Of a stretch of DNA of 64,000 bases, positions 12,990 to 24,879 are shown one piece after another; within the stretch, counting starts at the first letter, position 1; every line of letters begins with the position of its first letter. A program made the position numbers and the translations under genes. The stretch comes from Epiperipatus broadwayi (lineage: Eukaryota > Onychophora > Udeonychophora > Euonychophora > Peripatidae), in NCBI GenBank assembly GCA_028023455.1, contig JAQFVV010006238.1, positions 3,728,572 to 3,792,571 of the forward strand. The letters run 5' to 3'. The notes beneath the pieces are model-generated. The model searched no databases. It saw only the letters and a list, made by a program, of their open reading frames with translations, and had not been told where the DNA came from.

Positions 12990-14160
12990 AATAAAACATT
13001 ATCCAATTATCAAAATTTGCTATAGGGTTTTGGTTAGCTGTTAATAATAAGTTATTGATTCAAGAATTTAAAACTATTTGGACAATTAAACATAAGTGGA
13101 GTGAGCCCATTTTATTTGTATTTTTTAATTTTAAGAATGTGGAGTCATGATATCTGCTGTACTTTGTTCCAAGTCTCTTTTCATGAATATCAAACATTAT
13201 GTATTTGTTGATAAAACTTTTATTGCAATAGAATATATATTATTTTGCTGAACTGCAAGTGTACAATACTTTTTAACTTAATATGTATATGATGCGGACA
13301 CTTTTTATGCGTATAGTAAGCAAATATAAATTAAGATTATAATATAAACAAAATTAAAATAATGTAATTATAAATAATAAATTGATGAAGCAGATATACA
13401 TATAAATTTCTTGTATGTGTTCATTAATTTACATTCACTTAAAAAATAAAAATAATAAAAGACTTACTGTGTCATTTCTTTATTTTTTAAAGTAAAAATG
13501 GATAGTGAAGTATTAGACTTTTATCGTAATTAAAAATGCTCTGAAGTATATCCATTTTCTTCAATAACTTTTTTTTTTTTTAGAAATGCTATTGCAGTTT
13601 CATTATCAGCAGACCACTGCTTCTCTTTGTTGTTTTGATGTTTTTAAAGACTATGTTGACTTCAGAATCCCTACAGTTACCTGTTCTTGCTATTACCCAT
13701 TTTAAATTTTCAGTTAAACTCTTCAAAGTTTCAGCTTTCTGACACCATTTAAGAATGTTTTGTGATTCTTTATCACTTGAGACAAATACTTTACAAATTT
13801 TCTTAAATTTCAGAAAGTTTTAGTTTTTCCACTTTTAAATTATCTTACTTCACAAAATATTGTATCACATCAAAATTCGGAAAGAATAAAAAAGTAAATA
13901 AATTAAACGTATGTGCTTTCAATGTAATGTGAATAAATGTTATTAATAAATATAATTTTGTATGATGCTCAAACACACACAAAAAACTGCCCTTGTATTA
14001 TTAAGTTTCTTAATTTTAATGCTTTTATTTATTTATTGTTAACATTTTTTTTTTTTTGGATAGCATACAATTAAAGTAGTTAGACAATAATTTAATTGAA
14101 GTAGCATATATTAATGTAACATATTTAACAGCTTGACTACATTTTAAATTTAAAAAAGTG
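12990..14160 (+). repeat. Long unclassified repeat K, copy 1
   Basis: Diverged but colinear with 44060-45960. Shared landmarks in order: 'gcaatagaatatatatt', 'taagattataatat', 'gacttttatc', 'atgctctgaa', 'caataactttttttttt', 'cctgttcttgctatt', 'gtatcacatcaaa', 'ggatagcatacaattaaa'. No coding signal. It may be an old transposon or an ancient duplication. Confidence 0.5.
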
Positions 14161-15534
14161 TTAGATAGAGATATGAAAATTTTAATTATCGAAATGCACA
14201 TCATATATAATTCTATTTCATACTTTGTTATTTTTGGCCAAAATAATTATTTTATTGATAAGAATATTATTTATTAATTTAGGTGCTCAAATTTCTTATG
14301 TATTTGTGAAGAATAAATCATCTTATTGGTTTTTTTTTTTAATATTAAAATATCAAATGTTGAGCAATAGATAATTTGTTCTCACTTGATAAACTAATAG
14401 TTTAATTAGAAATGAACTGTCCTATTTATATTAAAATGTTTTGTAACAGAATGGAATTTATAAAATGTCTTGCCAAAATTTAAAATTACTGAATATAACC
14501 AGCATGATTTACTGTAGTAATTAGAATGAAGATGTCAATAATTCAAATCTGTTTTTATGGCTTTTAGACATTATATGACTTACCAAAAACATTTAATTAC
14601 TATTATTACTGAGTAGCTCCTGTTAAAGAAAATGAAGTAAGTCTAGTATTATATTCTGATAGAATTTGTCAGTTTTATCACTGTTGTTTTTTATATGTGA
14701 TACGATTGTTATATGTTTCCAAATGAACTATGTAGAAACAGTTTGTGGAGATGCATCTAAATATTCTCTGGCTTAGTTGTTAATGCTGATAGAAGTTTTA
14801 TTTATTTTACTTGATAAACTTTGATGTTAGATAACTTACAAGTGTACATTTATGACTTTATAAGCACAATGTGGTCACATTTTTATAGTTAACTGTTTAG
14901 GAGAAAAGTCTGATTAATGTCTTAATGTAATCTAGTGTACCATAGTGACTATCTAGAGGTATCTCACTTTTATTAATTAATTATTCTGCTCTAAAGCCCT
15001 TGTTATAAGCATGGTCAGTCAATGAATATATCCCACTCCTGTGCTAAAGCAGTTGGGTTAAAAGATAATTGTTCTAAGTTACACAGTTGAGTGAAATATA
15101 TATTATATACATAAACAATTTTAGCTGAAAATTGAAATGGAATTGTGCTCAATTTATTTCTTAGTTGTTTGAATGTCACTACGACTCTTGAGGAACCAAT
15201 TCTATGATTATAAATACTACTAATATTATTAATGAAAAATAAACTCTGAATATGCCCACACTAATAATTCACAATTCAGAATTTATTACTCATTTTAACA
15301 AACTTGCATATAATAACATCTCTTGGTCAATGCTAATTTATTAATCAGATTAAAATTTGACCACTTTTATCCAGCTTTAGATCGATAGTAAAACAATCAT
15401 TAATACTTGATGGAGTGAAACTTTTTAATTTGGATGTTTTTCACAAAGTATCAATTTAACCTTAATATTATCATATAATCTTAGTGTTAGGTATTAAATA
15501 GTCATTATTTTTTAAAAATATTAACTGAAACACA
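14161..15534. other. A+T-rich DNA, nothing recognised
   Basis: No open frame, hairpin or repeat partner identified. Confidence 0.4.
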
Positions 15535-15673
15535 CAGGCTTATTATATACCTGTGTCTATATATGTAATATATAGGGTTTATGAGCACAGACTTTTACAC
15601 AACCCACCTCTCTCCACACTATCCCATAACACTGATACACTTGAACACATATATGTTGTAAAGATAAATAATC

Positions 15674-15717
15674 ACCAATATACATATTTCATGCTAAACT
15701 AGCAATCATCAGTTGGT
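15674..15717 (-). ncRNA. Hammerhead ribozyme (family B, left arm)
   Basis: On the minus strand: stem I ACCAA/TTGGT (5 bp); core CTGATGA; stem II TTGC-loop-GCAT (three pairs and a mismatch next to the core); GAAA; stem III ATA/TAT with a TG loop; A at the cleavage position. All conserved core bases are present. Confidence 0.65.
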
Positions 15718-16409
15718 CCAGATTACCATCTTTACACATTACGATTACCATCTCTACACATATATGCTATAAGTGCTCAGATATCTATTAAGATAGCCAA
15801 TCCTCATACTTTAATGGACAGGCTTCAATCTACTCCACACTCCAACTCTTCAACCATCCATCCAATTGAAAATCTGATGATGGAATGCTCAAAGGCCACC
15901 CTGAGGCCAAGATTTTTGTCACACCCATGTTGACCAAAGGTCAATCTGATCCCTCATGTACAGGACATAATCCATTTAATACACATACAAGGGATGGACA
16001 GACATGTCTACTTATGTAATCAACATATATGTGTTCAAGTGTATCAGTGTTATGAGATAGTGTGGAGAGTGGTGGGTTGTGTGAAGGTCTGTGCTCATAT
16101 ACCCTATATATTACATATATAGACCCAGGTATATAAGCCTGTGTGTTTCAGTTATTACATAAGTAGAGATGTCTGCCCATTCCTTATATATGTATTAAAT
16201 GGATTATGTCCTGTACATGAGGGGCCAGATTGACCTTCGGTCAACATGGGTGTGACAAAAATCGTGGCCTCAGGGATTTTCAATTGGATCGATGGTAGAA
16301 GAGTTGGAGTGTGGAGTAGATTGAAGCCTGTCCATTAAAGTATGAGGTTTGGCTATCTTAATATATATCTGAACACTTATAGCATATATGTGTAGAGATG
16401 GTAATCTGG

Positions 16410-16453
16410 ACCAACTGATGATTGGTGGTTTAGCATGAAATACGTATATTGAA
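16410..16453 (+). ncRNA. Hammerhead ribozyme (family B, right arm), slightly degraded
   Basis: ACCAA-CTGATGA, then a weak stem II (TTGG...GCAT), GAAA, stem III ATA/TAT with a CG loop, and TTGA where TTGG is expected for stem I. The core bases are intact. Confidence 0.5.
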
Positions 16454-16568
16454 TATTATTTATCTTTTCAACATATATGTGTTCAAGTGTATCAGTGTTA
16501 TGAGATAGTGTGGAGAGTGGTGGGTTGTGTTAAAGTATTATTAAAATTATTAGAATTTATATATATAG

Positions 16569-16585
16569 ACCCCCTCCCCCCACCC
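16569..16585 (-). other. C-run, possible G-quadruplex on the minus strand
   Basis: The complement reads GGGTGGGGGGAGGGGG, unusual in such A+T-rich sequence. It lies at the decayed right end of the family B composite. Confidence 0.3.
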
Positions 16586-16590
16586 ACTAA

Positions 16591-17440
16591 TAGATACAAA
16601 ATGGCAGTTACATTGGTTTCTGGCTATTGCCTTTTATTAGGAAGGACCACTGGACTGCTAACATCAAGCTAAAAATCAGTTACTTACATTTTGCTATTTA
16701 AGCTGATGATTTGAAATATTTTGAGCCCAAAATCTTAGGTCTGACATTATGGAAACGATATATTTCAATGATTTGATTTGTAAGCTAATTATAAGTAAGC
16801 ATTTCTGGCTATCTTAAGGCTCTGGAACAATGATTTAGGGTTAATTGTGTATTTCAATATTGACTTTATATCTGAGTTTCAGAAAAGTCATGCAATACCT
16901 TGGAATGCTTTTTTGATTATAAATATTCATTTGTCCGATTGATGATTACATTTCAAGCCATGTTAGAAAAAAAGAGAACTATTAGATTAAAAACAATTAG
17001 TTGTTAACATGAGTTACCTCCATAATATTTAATTAAACAAAATAGTGATTTTGGTCAAATTTACAAATTAAGGGGAAGATATATTAAACTGCGCATTTAA
17101 AATTAAGAATTTTTACAATTTGGAATTGTACCTCTTTTTCAGCATTTAGTTTTCAATCCCCAACAAAATCATTTTATTTTAATTTCATTACATCCTTTGA
17201 GTGCTATTTAAACGAATTTAGATTTTATTCATCAGCTTTATATATATATATTATCACCATTATCTTTTTTTTAAAATTGTAATCTAGTTTTTCTGATTTA
17301 TAACATTTTTTCTTTATATTATTCTAATAAGCTTATTTACATCATCCACTTATGAACTTTTTTAGATTTAAAAAAAAAAAAAAGTTTTTGAATCTAGTTT
17401 AAAACTTGGACTCTTTATCATCTCTTTTGTATCAAATTCA
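16591..17440. other. A+T-rich DNA, nothing recognised
   Basis: No repeat partner or coding pattern seen. Confidence 0.4.
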
Positions 17441-17449
17441 CTGTTCAAA

Positions 17450-17924
17450 CAGCTTCATTTCAACTTTTTTATGTCAAAACATCTATTTGTTCTTTCATCC
17501 ATGTATTTTAATTTTAATCTTTTTTTGTTTCTTCCACTATTGGTTTATTTTTTAGGGGTCCAAGTCTCATATCCATATATAAATAGGTAAAACATTTTTA
17601 TTAAAGTATTTTCTTTTCAATCATATAAAAATCTCTTTTTAGTATTAAGCTACATTCGAGTGTTAATTCTATAATATAATTTTGTTCATTATATATCCAT
17701 TTGTATTAATGATCTGATCAAGGTCTTTGTAGTTGTTAAGTTTTTTTAACTAGTTACTATTAAGCTTATTTTATTGTTCTGTAAAAAGCCATTGAACATT
17801 ATTTTAGCTTTTTTAGCATATATCTTTAGTCCTGTTTTCTTACTTTCGTCTGATAACTCTTGCAACATTTTCTGAAGTTCTGAAGCATTGTTTGCAAAAA
17901 CAATCATATCATATACAAAAAATG
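17450..17924 (-). pseudogene. RTE-like LINE fragment (antisense), reverse transcriptase palm/thumb
   Basis: The minus strand reads MIVFANNASELQKMLQELSD, then ESKKTGLKIYAKKAKIMFNG, the segment just after the Y/FADD motif in this LINE family. Equivalent segments are at 11310-11460 (+) and 47830-47960 (-). A degenerate thumb region follows toward 17450. The 63-codon frame at 17746-17937 takes its first residues from the neighbouring SINE and target site, so it is not a real start. Confidence 0.75.
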
Positions 17925-17933
17925 ATTTACTTG

Positions 17934-18041
17934 TCAAGCGTTGGTGGCCGAGTGGTTAGCACAGCTTCCTTACAAGCAGTTGTCCCGGGTTTGCGAGTTC
18001 GCTTCCCGGCCGGAGTTTTGACACATGAAAAAAAAAAAAAA
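17934..18041 (+). mobile_element. tRNA-Val-like short SINE, copy 2
   Basis: Same structure as copy 1: TGGCCGAGTGGTTAGCAC (box A), a CTTACAA anticodon loop, GAGTTCGCTTCCC (box B), then ACACATG and about 15 A. ATTTACTT occurs just before (17925-17932) and at the end (18042-18049), giving a TSD of at least 8 bp. It is inserted at the edge of the antisense LINE fragment. Confidence 0.9.
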
Positions 18042-18049
18042 ATTTACTT

Positions 18050-19154
18050 AATGTCTATTTAATTTTACTATCTTAATTCATCCTATTGTAATTCGTAAAA
18101 TATTTCTAGCGTGCATGATTTTAAATTTTATTACGGTACACACACAGAATTATTGTTATCTGTAGAAATGTTTTTAAAAGAAAATGAAATAGTGGACAAT
18201 TTTAATTATCTGATATGAGAAAAATAGATGCAACAAAGAATTCTAGCTAAAGTGGCTGGGGTTTACGAACTTCCAGGAGTCCTCAAGAATGTTCTAAAAT
18301 AGTCAGAAAATAATTAAACAGATCTATATATCGATATATGTTAATATTTTTTCCATACTCGCTATCACACAGACTTGTATCTAAAAAACTCAATATTAAC
18401 TGAAAAAAATAAAATATAATTATGACACAGTTTTTTAATATTTACTTATAAATTATGAACTTCAAATTTTATGTTTTTTTTATTTCTAGAAGTATTTATT
18501 TTGTTGAAAAACATTTATGGCATTCATGCTGTTGACTATAATGCTTTTTTAATATTCTCCAGATGGTTAGAATGTTTCATTTCTGCTGCTTTAAGAAATG
18601 TGTTGAGTTTCTATTGTTAATTAAAGGCGAATTTAATTTACAACCGACTTCTAAATTGCTAATAGATTCTTTCTTTCTTTTTTTTTTTTTAGCTACTACT
18701 ATTTTCACGTGATAAATTTCTTTTCAAAATTTTTTAAAATTTTTTCTTTGTTGTTGATTTAATAAAATCTGTTACCTTCTGTTTGCCCACAAACCTCTGA
18801 AAACTTGTAATGGTATTTTACTAGCGTATTTGTGGAAGCAAATATTGTCTGCAGTTATGTTATTAAAATCAAAATTCAGATTATATTCTAAGAATATTTG
18901 TATCGACATAAAAGACTTTGTTATAAGTCTCAACCTAAAAAAAAAAAAAAATCTTTTCTTCCATTAATAAATATTTTTATCCACTTTTGTTATTCTTGCA
19001 TTTTTATTTATAGATTATCTGTGTGTGTTTTTTTTTTTGTTATTTATATAATCCAATTCTAGAAATTTCCTTGGGATTTTTTTTTATAAATATGCCTTTA
19101 TATTTAGTTTACTAGGTTATAATATTAAGTACTAAAACAAAAATATATGAGGCG
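18050..19154. other. A+T-rich DNA with a possible LINE scrap
   Basis: The plus strand near 18185-18215 could read EIVDNFNYL, resembling a LINE segment, but the match is too short to trust. Several homopolymer runs occur. Nothing else is recognised. Confidence 0.35.
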
Positions 19155-19985
19155 AATTTATAGTTATATATTAGATTGTTTTCATCATCTAAATTTTAAG
19201 TATTTTAGAAAAATTTCAAATTGTTTATACTTTTCCAAATGTATTCAACTATTCTAATGGCAGACAAGTTAGATAGAATCAATATTTTGGATGGCGGTCT
19301 ACTTTTTTCTTCAGGTGTTGCTCGTTTGATCAGTAGCATTGTTAATAAAGGGATTACGCCATCAGCCTTTAGATTCACGAGTTTAAGATTATTTTCTAAT
19401 AAACTAGGCTTTTCCGCCAATGGCTATAGTCAGTAGAAATGTAATATACATATCTGTGAGTGTCCTTCTGATTTCTCTCTCTTTTTAAAAGACTTTCATA
19501 ATTGCTATCCAAACCTATGGATTATTATATTGGATGGACTGATTTGACATCCATTTTTTTCCCATTACGATCATAAATAACTCCATATGTCACTGTAGAG
19601 TGATTATGCACAATGTTTGAAAAACCATGTTCTCATTAAAAAAAATGGAGAAGTCTAAAAATAAATTTTTACTGACAATTGCCTTTCATTGTATAGATTA
19701 TTTCGTCAGAACTTCACTTTCATAAATCTAAAAGTTACAAATTTGTTCCCCATGTTATCTCTTTCACTGGGCAGGTGCAACTTACAAAGAAGAGAGAGTA
19801 ATACAAAGCAAAATATTGGGTTTTTTGTAAATTTGGGTTATTATTAACAGTGAATTAACTAACATCTGAGCATTTGAAGTTGCCAAATAAGAAATAAAAT
19901 TTGGATATTTTTATAATTCTTTTAATAATATCAAGTAGATGATGTAAATCAGCCACCAAACACCATCATCACAAACCTTCATTTA
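19155..19985. mobile_element. Family D foldback, partial or rearranged copy D3
   Basis: The left part (19155-19350) follows family D order: ATTGTTTTCATCATCTAA, 'gtattcaactatt', 'ttcttcaggtgttgct'. Near 19960-19983 CACCATCATCACAAACCTTC is the inverse of the family D left end at about 21505 and 52333. The middle is not clearly repeat-derived, so this may be one diverged element or two scraps. Open frames at 19205-19436 on both strands are unsupported. Confidence 0.45.
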
Positions 19986-21084
19986 ATTAAGTAGGCAACT
20001 AATCATTTCACAATTGTAGGATGTTTTTATTTGGGCACACAATGGAGTTAAAGTGTACTATGTGTAGATAATAAAGACAAACCCTGGATTCAATATACAT
20101 ATGTGTGTGACTCTCTTTCTTTAAGGGTACAGATTCATATTGTAATATTATTTTGTTCATAGTCAGTGCATTAGCATTCACTGGCCCAAGGTAGATTATT
20201 GGGGGACTTTAATTTTGACTTATACTACATAAAGAATCACATGATTTGCTTAGGTTATGTTTCAACATTTGTATTAGGTGCTATAATTTATTCTGTACAA
20301 TTTAATCCAGAGCTATATAACCTTAGCTTGAATAATCAATAGTTGTTTGATGATACTCTTTATTCATATAGGCCAATAGCCAGGACCTGCATATGGAATT
20401 ACCATCTACTAATCATCAATTACTTACAATAGAGAGCTCTGGTGTAGATTAAAGAGTGAATTGCTGTTTCTAATGCCATGCGTTATTAATAATTAGATAT
20501 CCTTTACCAACTAACATTTGATGGCATGTTGGGTTGAAATGGTCAGTGTATCTGAAAGAAGAATTCTAAGTCTGGTTATGACTTGAGAAACAGTTTCTGA
20601 GTTTCATATTGATGGTCATAAACTATGTGTCATTGGCCTTGGCAGGTCACAGTACCATTTTTATATTTAGAAGAAGTCCAATACTAGCTTTTTAAAGTAA
20701 GCATTATAATATAAAGAAAACAGCAATCGCTGTGGTGAGATATCAGATTATTAAACGAGAAACACTTATGGGAGATATATTATTCACAAGATAGAGTAGG
20801 CAAATATCATTTAAGAATCTAAATTGATTATTGCATAAGAGAAATAAAAGATTGCAAAATTATGGGAATGAGATTATAAGGAATAGGAATACAAGAGATT
20901 ATTACAGTAGAAGAGAAAAATGACTGAATGTGGGAAAGTAGCAAGAAGAAAAAGAATTTCCAGCTTGTTGACTGAAACAATCATTTTAAGTAATACTAGA
21001 TTTTTTTTGTTATATAAACCAATTTGCTATTTGGCATATATTCTTTAAAAAAATGCTTATGACTTTATTGCTTGGAAGCTCATA
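19986..21084. other. A+T-rich DNA, nothing recognised
   Basis: No coding pattern. A purine-rich stretch at 20860-20960 has no partner elsewhere that I noticed. Confidence 0.4.
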
Positions 21085-21180
21085 AGAAGTTCGACCACCA
21101 GATGCAAGTGCTAGAATCGATTCTGGGAACTCTCAATCCCAAGACAGACACTCTAACAACTATGCCAAATCACGCAGGGC
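21085..21180 (-). mobile_element. tRNA-derived SINE (second family)
   Basis: The minus strand reads GCGTGATTTGGCATAGTTGT then TAGAGTGTCTG (a good box A and D-arm), then GAATCGATTCT at the box B position. The same family is at 23560-23640, where box A is better preserved. Similar downstream text recurs at about 21190-21270 and 21310-21390, suggesting three tandem or nested partial copies. Confidence 0.5.
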
Positions 21181-21189
21181 AAAAATATG

Positions 21190-21395
21190 CTAATGGCTTT
21201 TTCGCTCCAGTAAGAAGTTTGAGCACCAGAATCCATCTTGGGATCTCCTGATCCTAAGTATTCTTTAATAAGTCACTATATCACATCTTCATTGGTTCTT
21301 TTCTCATTTTAGGGAGGTTATGATCACCAAAATGCATCTCAGGATCTCCTGATCTCAAGTATCCCTTAATAGGTCACTACATTAATCTTCATTGG
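21190..21395. repeat. Two partial repeats of SINE-associated sequence
   Basis: 'GGATCTCCTGATC' with 'aagta' and 'cttaata' is repeated at about 21240-21275 and 21342-21375, each preceded by a 'gaccaccagat'-like block matching 21098. They are probably SINE body fragments. Confidence 0.4.
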
Positions 21396-21498
21396 TTTTT
21401 ATCTCATTCTCAGAGGTTACTATTAAACTTATCTAGACTAAACCTAATAGATCCTTGAATCTTATATTAAGATGACAAAAATTGTTCTGTAATATTTT

Positions 21499-21992
21499 CC
21501 TGATGGTTTGTGATGATGGTATTTTAGTTGTATTTATATATTGGACTATTTCCATCATCTAATATTATGCATTGAAGGTCTTTAGAAAAATTTAACTTTT
21601 ATTTAAATATTCCAATTCCATTCAACTGATAGTAATAGCACACAGATTGGTATATGCACAATGTTTCAAGAGGCATTATTCTCTTATCTTCTTCAGGTGT
21701 TGCTGGCCTGATAACTGATACTACTAGCATGAGAATATCATTCTTCAATCTTCTTCAGGTGTTACTGGCCTGACCAGTGACAGCACTATCATGGAAATCA
21801 CATGCTAGTACTGTCACTGGTCAGGCCAGCAGCACCTGAAGAAGAGAGTAGAATATCACTCTAAATGTTGTGCACATACTAACAGTTGAATGTAATTGAA
21901 ATATTTAAATAAAGTTAAAATTTTCTCAAGACATTCAATACATAATATTAGATAATGGAAATAGTTTTATAAAATATAATTGTACTGTAATT
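21499..21992. mobile_element. Family D foldback element, copy D1
   Basis: The arms are inverted: 'tttccatcatctaatatta', 'ccattcaactgatag' and 'ttcttcaggtgttgctggcc' on the left return as their complements on the right ('caggccagcagcacctgaag', 'cagttgaatg', 'taatattagataatgg'). The left arm contains a short duplication (TCTTCTTCAGGTGTT twice). CTGTAAT occurs at both edges, a weak TSD candidate. The arms hold CTGAAGA...GAAAC, a possible decayed hammerhead core. Confidence 0.7.
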
Positions 21993-23559
21993 TGTAGTAA
22001 TTTTAGGTCCATGTCTTTGTATAGTGTTTGTCTTTACCAATGGAATGAATGCCTATGATCATATTACATTGAATAGACTCATATTTAGTTTATAACTGAA
22101 GTTAAGTGGAATTAGATTCTGATATACTTAAGTCATTAACAGCATTAGTAGTTTGAGTGACTTAAGAGATAAAGGTTCATCAGATTAAGTAAAAGATCCA
22201 CATTTGGTCTTGTTGGAATTATTTTACTTTACATATTTGAACTGCTTTGCTCAATCTGTCACCTTGCTGCTTGAACATCACTTTAACTTCTTGAACAATT
22301 AATTGATATACCGATTGTTTGATTTTTACAGTGAAAATAATACAACTATTAAAAAGAATATACTATTTCTCATTCTTTTCTACATTCTTTGAAGTCTGAT
22401 GGAAGATTTCATTTTAGATCCTGCATTTTTTTCTTGTTCTTTATCTTTTAAAAAGCCCTTTATCATTCACATATTAAACTTCCAAACCAAATTGTGTGTA
22501 GATCATAGCATTGTATTACAACAAAGTGTAATGGGATCTGCTACCAGAAATGCTTCTACATTCTATAAATGTTGAAGTGGTATTTTTTTTCACCTAAAGT
22601 AAGACTTCGATAATGAACACAAAAGTTATGACAATTTCTATTGGCTGACATAATGTGCTTGGGAGTTAATCACTTCTTGAACTTATTGGCTTAGATAAAG
22701 AGTGTGGAGTCTGAAAAAGCAATCAGCTTAATATCTGATAAGCTTTTTAATGAGAGCATAATTTTTGGAATGGAATATAAGGTTTAGGGTTTGCTCTAGC
22801 ATAACCATGGGTTAACTAGTCTTGCAGTAATCTCAAGTGCAGGCCACATTTAATGCTTTCAGAGTCTTTTAGTTTTAAGTAATGCATCAAATATCTTTAT
22901 CTTTTATAAGGCTTAGATATCAATGTAGACTACTAATTGATTTATTTGCATATTTAGTAGTAGAAATCAATACCTGGATTCCCCCTGCCCTCATTATTCT
23001 GCCATGGATTTATATTCATTTTTAACCATAAATCAAAAACGTGTAGACATTAAAAAAAAAAAAAAATCATACTTAGGTGACTTTTATGAATTTTATAAAA
23101 TTAGGCGTTTGTTTATACTTTTAAAAAAATTAATTATAGCTTTCCTTAGGGAAAGATTGTTTATGGATTTCAAATTCGAGAAAGATTAGTAAATTAAAGA
23201 ACTTTTCAATTAGTGTAGTATTCGAACTAATAGTGATTGGAAGTTACTTCAATTGGTTTATATTAAGAAAGTTTATTTATGATTTTAATATGCATAAAAA
23301 AATTTTTATTATGAAAAAGTTTGATTACTATTTACTGGAAATTGTTTATGCTTTTCAAATATTTGCAGAACATGCTGTATATAAGATAAATTAATTTTAT
23401 GTTAATTTTGCTCTTTTTATTTGTAATTGCATGTTATAATTTTATATTGCGTGTCGATAATGATCTAGGAGAATTATCCCAGAGTACGTATTTCAATGAA
23501 TGTGAAAATGCAAGGCTTTAAATAGCTTTATTGCTTAAGAGTTTATACGAAGTTTGTGC
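21993..23559. other. A+T-rich DNA, nothing recognised
   Basis: The 61-codon frame at 23004-23189 is lysine-rich and motif-free, probably chance. Confidence 0.4.
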
Positions 23560-23640
23560 TGGAAGAGCCAATGGTGGAATCGATATGAGGATGTTACTTT
23601 TCATAATCTGACACTCTACCATTACACTAAACCACATGGG
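23560..23640 (-). mobile_element. tRNA-derived SINE (second family)
   Basis: The minus strand reads CATGTGGTTTAGTGTAATGG then TAGAGTGTC, a very good box A/D-arm, and ATCGATTCCACC as box B at normal tRNA spacing. Upstream text 'tagctttattgctt' matches 'gactttattgctt' at 21063, confirming the family. Whether this is a real tRNA gene was considered, but no clean acceptor or anticodon pairing is visible. Confidence 0.55.
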
Positions 23641-23721
23641 GTACTGGAACCAATTATATTCATTGTAGCATAAACTAAACTACATGGGGTACTGGAACCA
23701 ATTATATTCATTGTAGCGTAT
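23626..23721. repeat. 48-bp tandem duplication
   Basis: Two adjacent 48-bp units (23626-23673 and 23674-23721) starting ACTAAAC(C/T)ACATGGGG differ at about two positions. This is a recent local duplication that includes the 5' edge of the SINE. Confidence 0.85.
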
Positions 23722-24233
23722 TCCCATATACAAGCAATTGGCTAAACTACCATTAAGTTTTCTTATGGATTGTATGTAATGTCAAGCTCATTCTAATAAT
23801 GTGTTGATAGCAATAATTTTTTTGAAGATATTACATGGATAATTAATGCAAACTTTAAATAAAAATTATAATGTCACATGTAGTTTTGACCTTATTACAA
23901 TATATACCATTATTTTTTCACCAGATCAGTTTTTTGTTGTTAATTGCTGACCAACCATTAGATCTATATATTCTGTCAAACCAAAAGAATTAGTTCAAAA
24001 CATTAGGACATTTGAATGTTTTCAAGTCATAAGCTTGAATAACACAATATAAATAAAGAGTAATGGATATAAATGAATATTCACAAGAAATTCTTATTAA
24101 AGGAGGCAGAAGTGAAAAATTGGTTATTATGATTTGACATGATATAAAACTGATTTTCCTTAAACAATGGGACTACGCATAAGTTAATACCCAGAAATTC
24201 TGTTAGCCAATATACTCTCTTAAGCTATTCTAC
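23722..24233. other. A+T-rich DNA, nothing recognised
   Basis: No features seen. Confidence 0.4.
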
Positions 24234-24245
24234 TTTTAACTTCTT

Positions 24246-24647
24246 CACATCACCATTTCCTATGCATACATAAGCTGTAAGTACAGTTGCAACTCTCCAT
24301 ACAGTAGTGCCAACCAGTACAAGCCTTAGTAATCTAAGTTCAAATCTATGTGATTATACAGGTGAATAAGCATGGATTGAAAACATATTTTTATTTTGAA
24401 CTCATAGTTTTATAGTTAACCCAAGAAATAAAAGTGGCTTCTAGAGGGTTGCAGTAGATCCTAAAATATAGGTGCAGCGCTCTCAGAAATAAGACCCCTT
24501 ATTGATGAAAGCTACAATCTAGAAACTAGTCTGGATATATTGGATGAGTAGGCACTACATAGGGATTTTATGCACAAATCTTTCTTGCATCCATTTATTA
24601 TTAAGGCTTACACTGGATGGCACTAATGTATGAAGAGTTTTCTACTG
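24246..24647. mobile_element. Family A palindromic element, copy A2 (diverged)
   Basis: The left end retains 'cacatcaccatttcctatgc' and CTCCATACAGTAGTGCCA. The right arm retains ACTAGTCTGG, ATGAGTAGGCACTA, GGGATTTTATGCACAA and the TGGCACTAATGTATG end. It is flanked by TTTTAACTTCTT (24234-24245) and TTTTAAATTCTT (24648-24659), 11 of 12 identical. The hammerhead at 24497-24536 is broken (TTGATGA in place of CTGATGA). Confidence 0.75.
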
Positions 24648-24879
24648 TTTTAAATTCTTATTACCCATTAGTCTAGGATCTACATGAAACAGCTATATAG
24701 TGTCCATTGATTTTTCATGTTTATAAAACATCTCGGGGAAGAATGCTTAATTAAATGTGCATATGGCCAGGAAGACTAATAAGTTGAATTTTAACGATGC
24801 ATAGAATTGAAAGTGTCATGTTTTGCTCATTATATGATCTGGTATAATTTATTTAAAATGCATAATGAACTAAAAGTTT

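Larger units (their letters stand above)
15535..16590. mobile_element. Family B palindromic hammerhead element, composite copy B1
   Basis: The left half (15535-16020) is an inverted monomer. From 16021 a direct monomer runs to about 16468, and a second begins at 16469 with the same CAACATATATGTG start, a 448 bp period. Matching landmarks on the two strands include GTGTATCAGTGTTATGAGAT, the 'ggtcaatctga'/'tggtccagatt' blocks and TATATAGACCCAGG. Hammerhead cores lie in both orientations. I could not fix a clean TSD; the right end is blurred near 16530-16590. Other copies are at 39335 (-) and 48240 (+). Confidence 0.8.

Noticed and set aside
15888-15912. CTGATGATGGAATGCTC as another hammerhead core
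   Set aside because: No GAAA follows at stem II distance, and no stem I pairing is possible.
23560-23640. A functional tRNA gene on the minus strand
   Set aside because: Box A is excellent, but acceptor and anticodon stems do not pair cleanly, and a diverged relative exists at 21085. A SINE explains it better.
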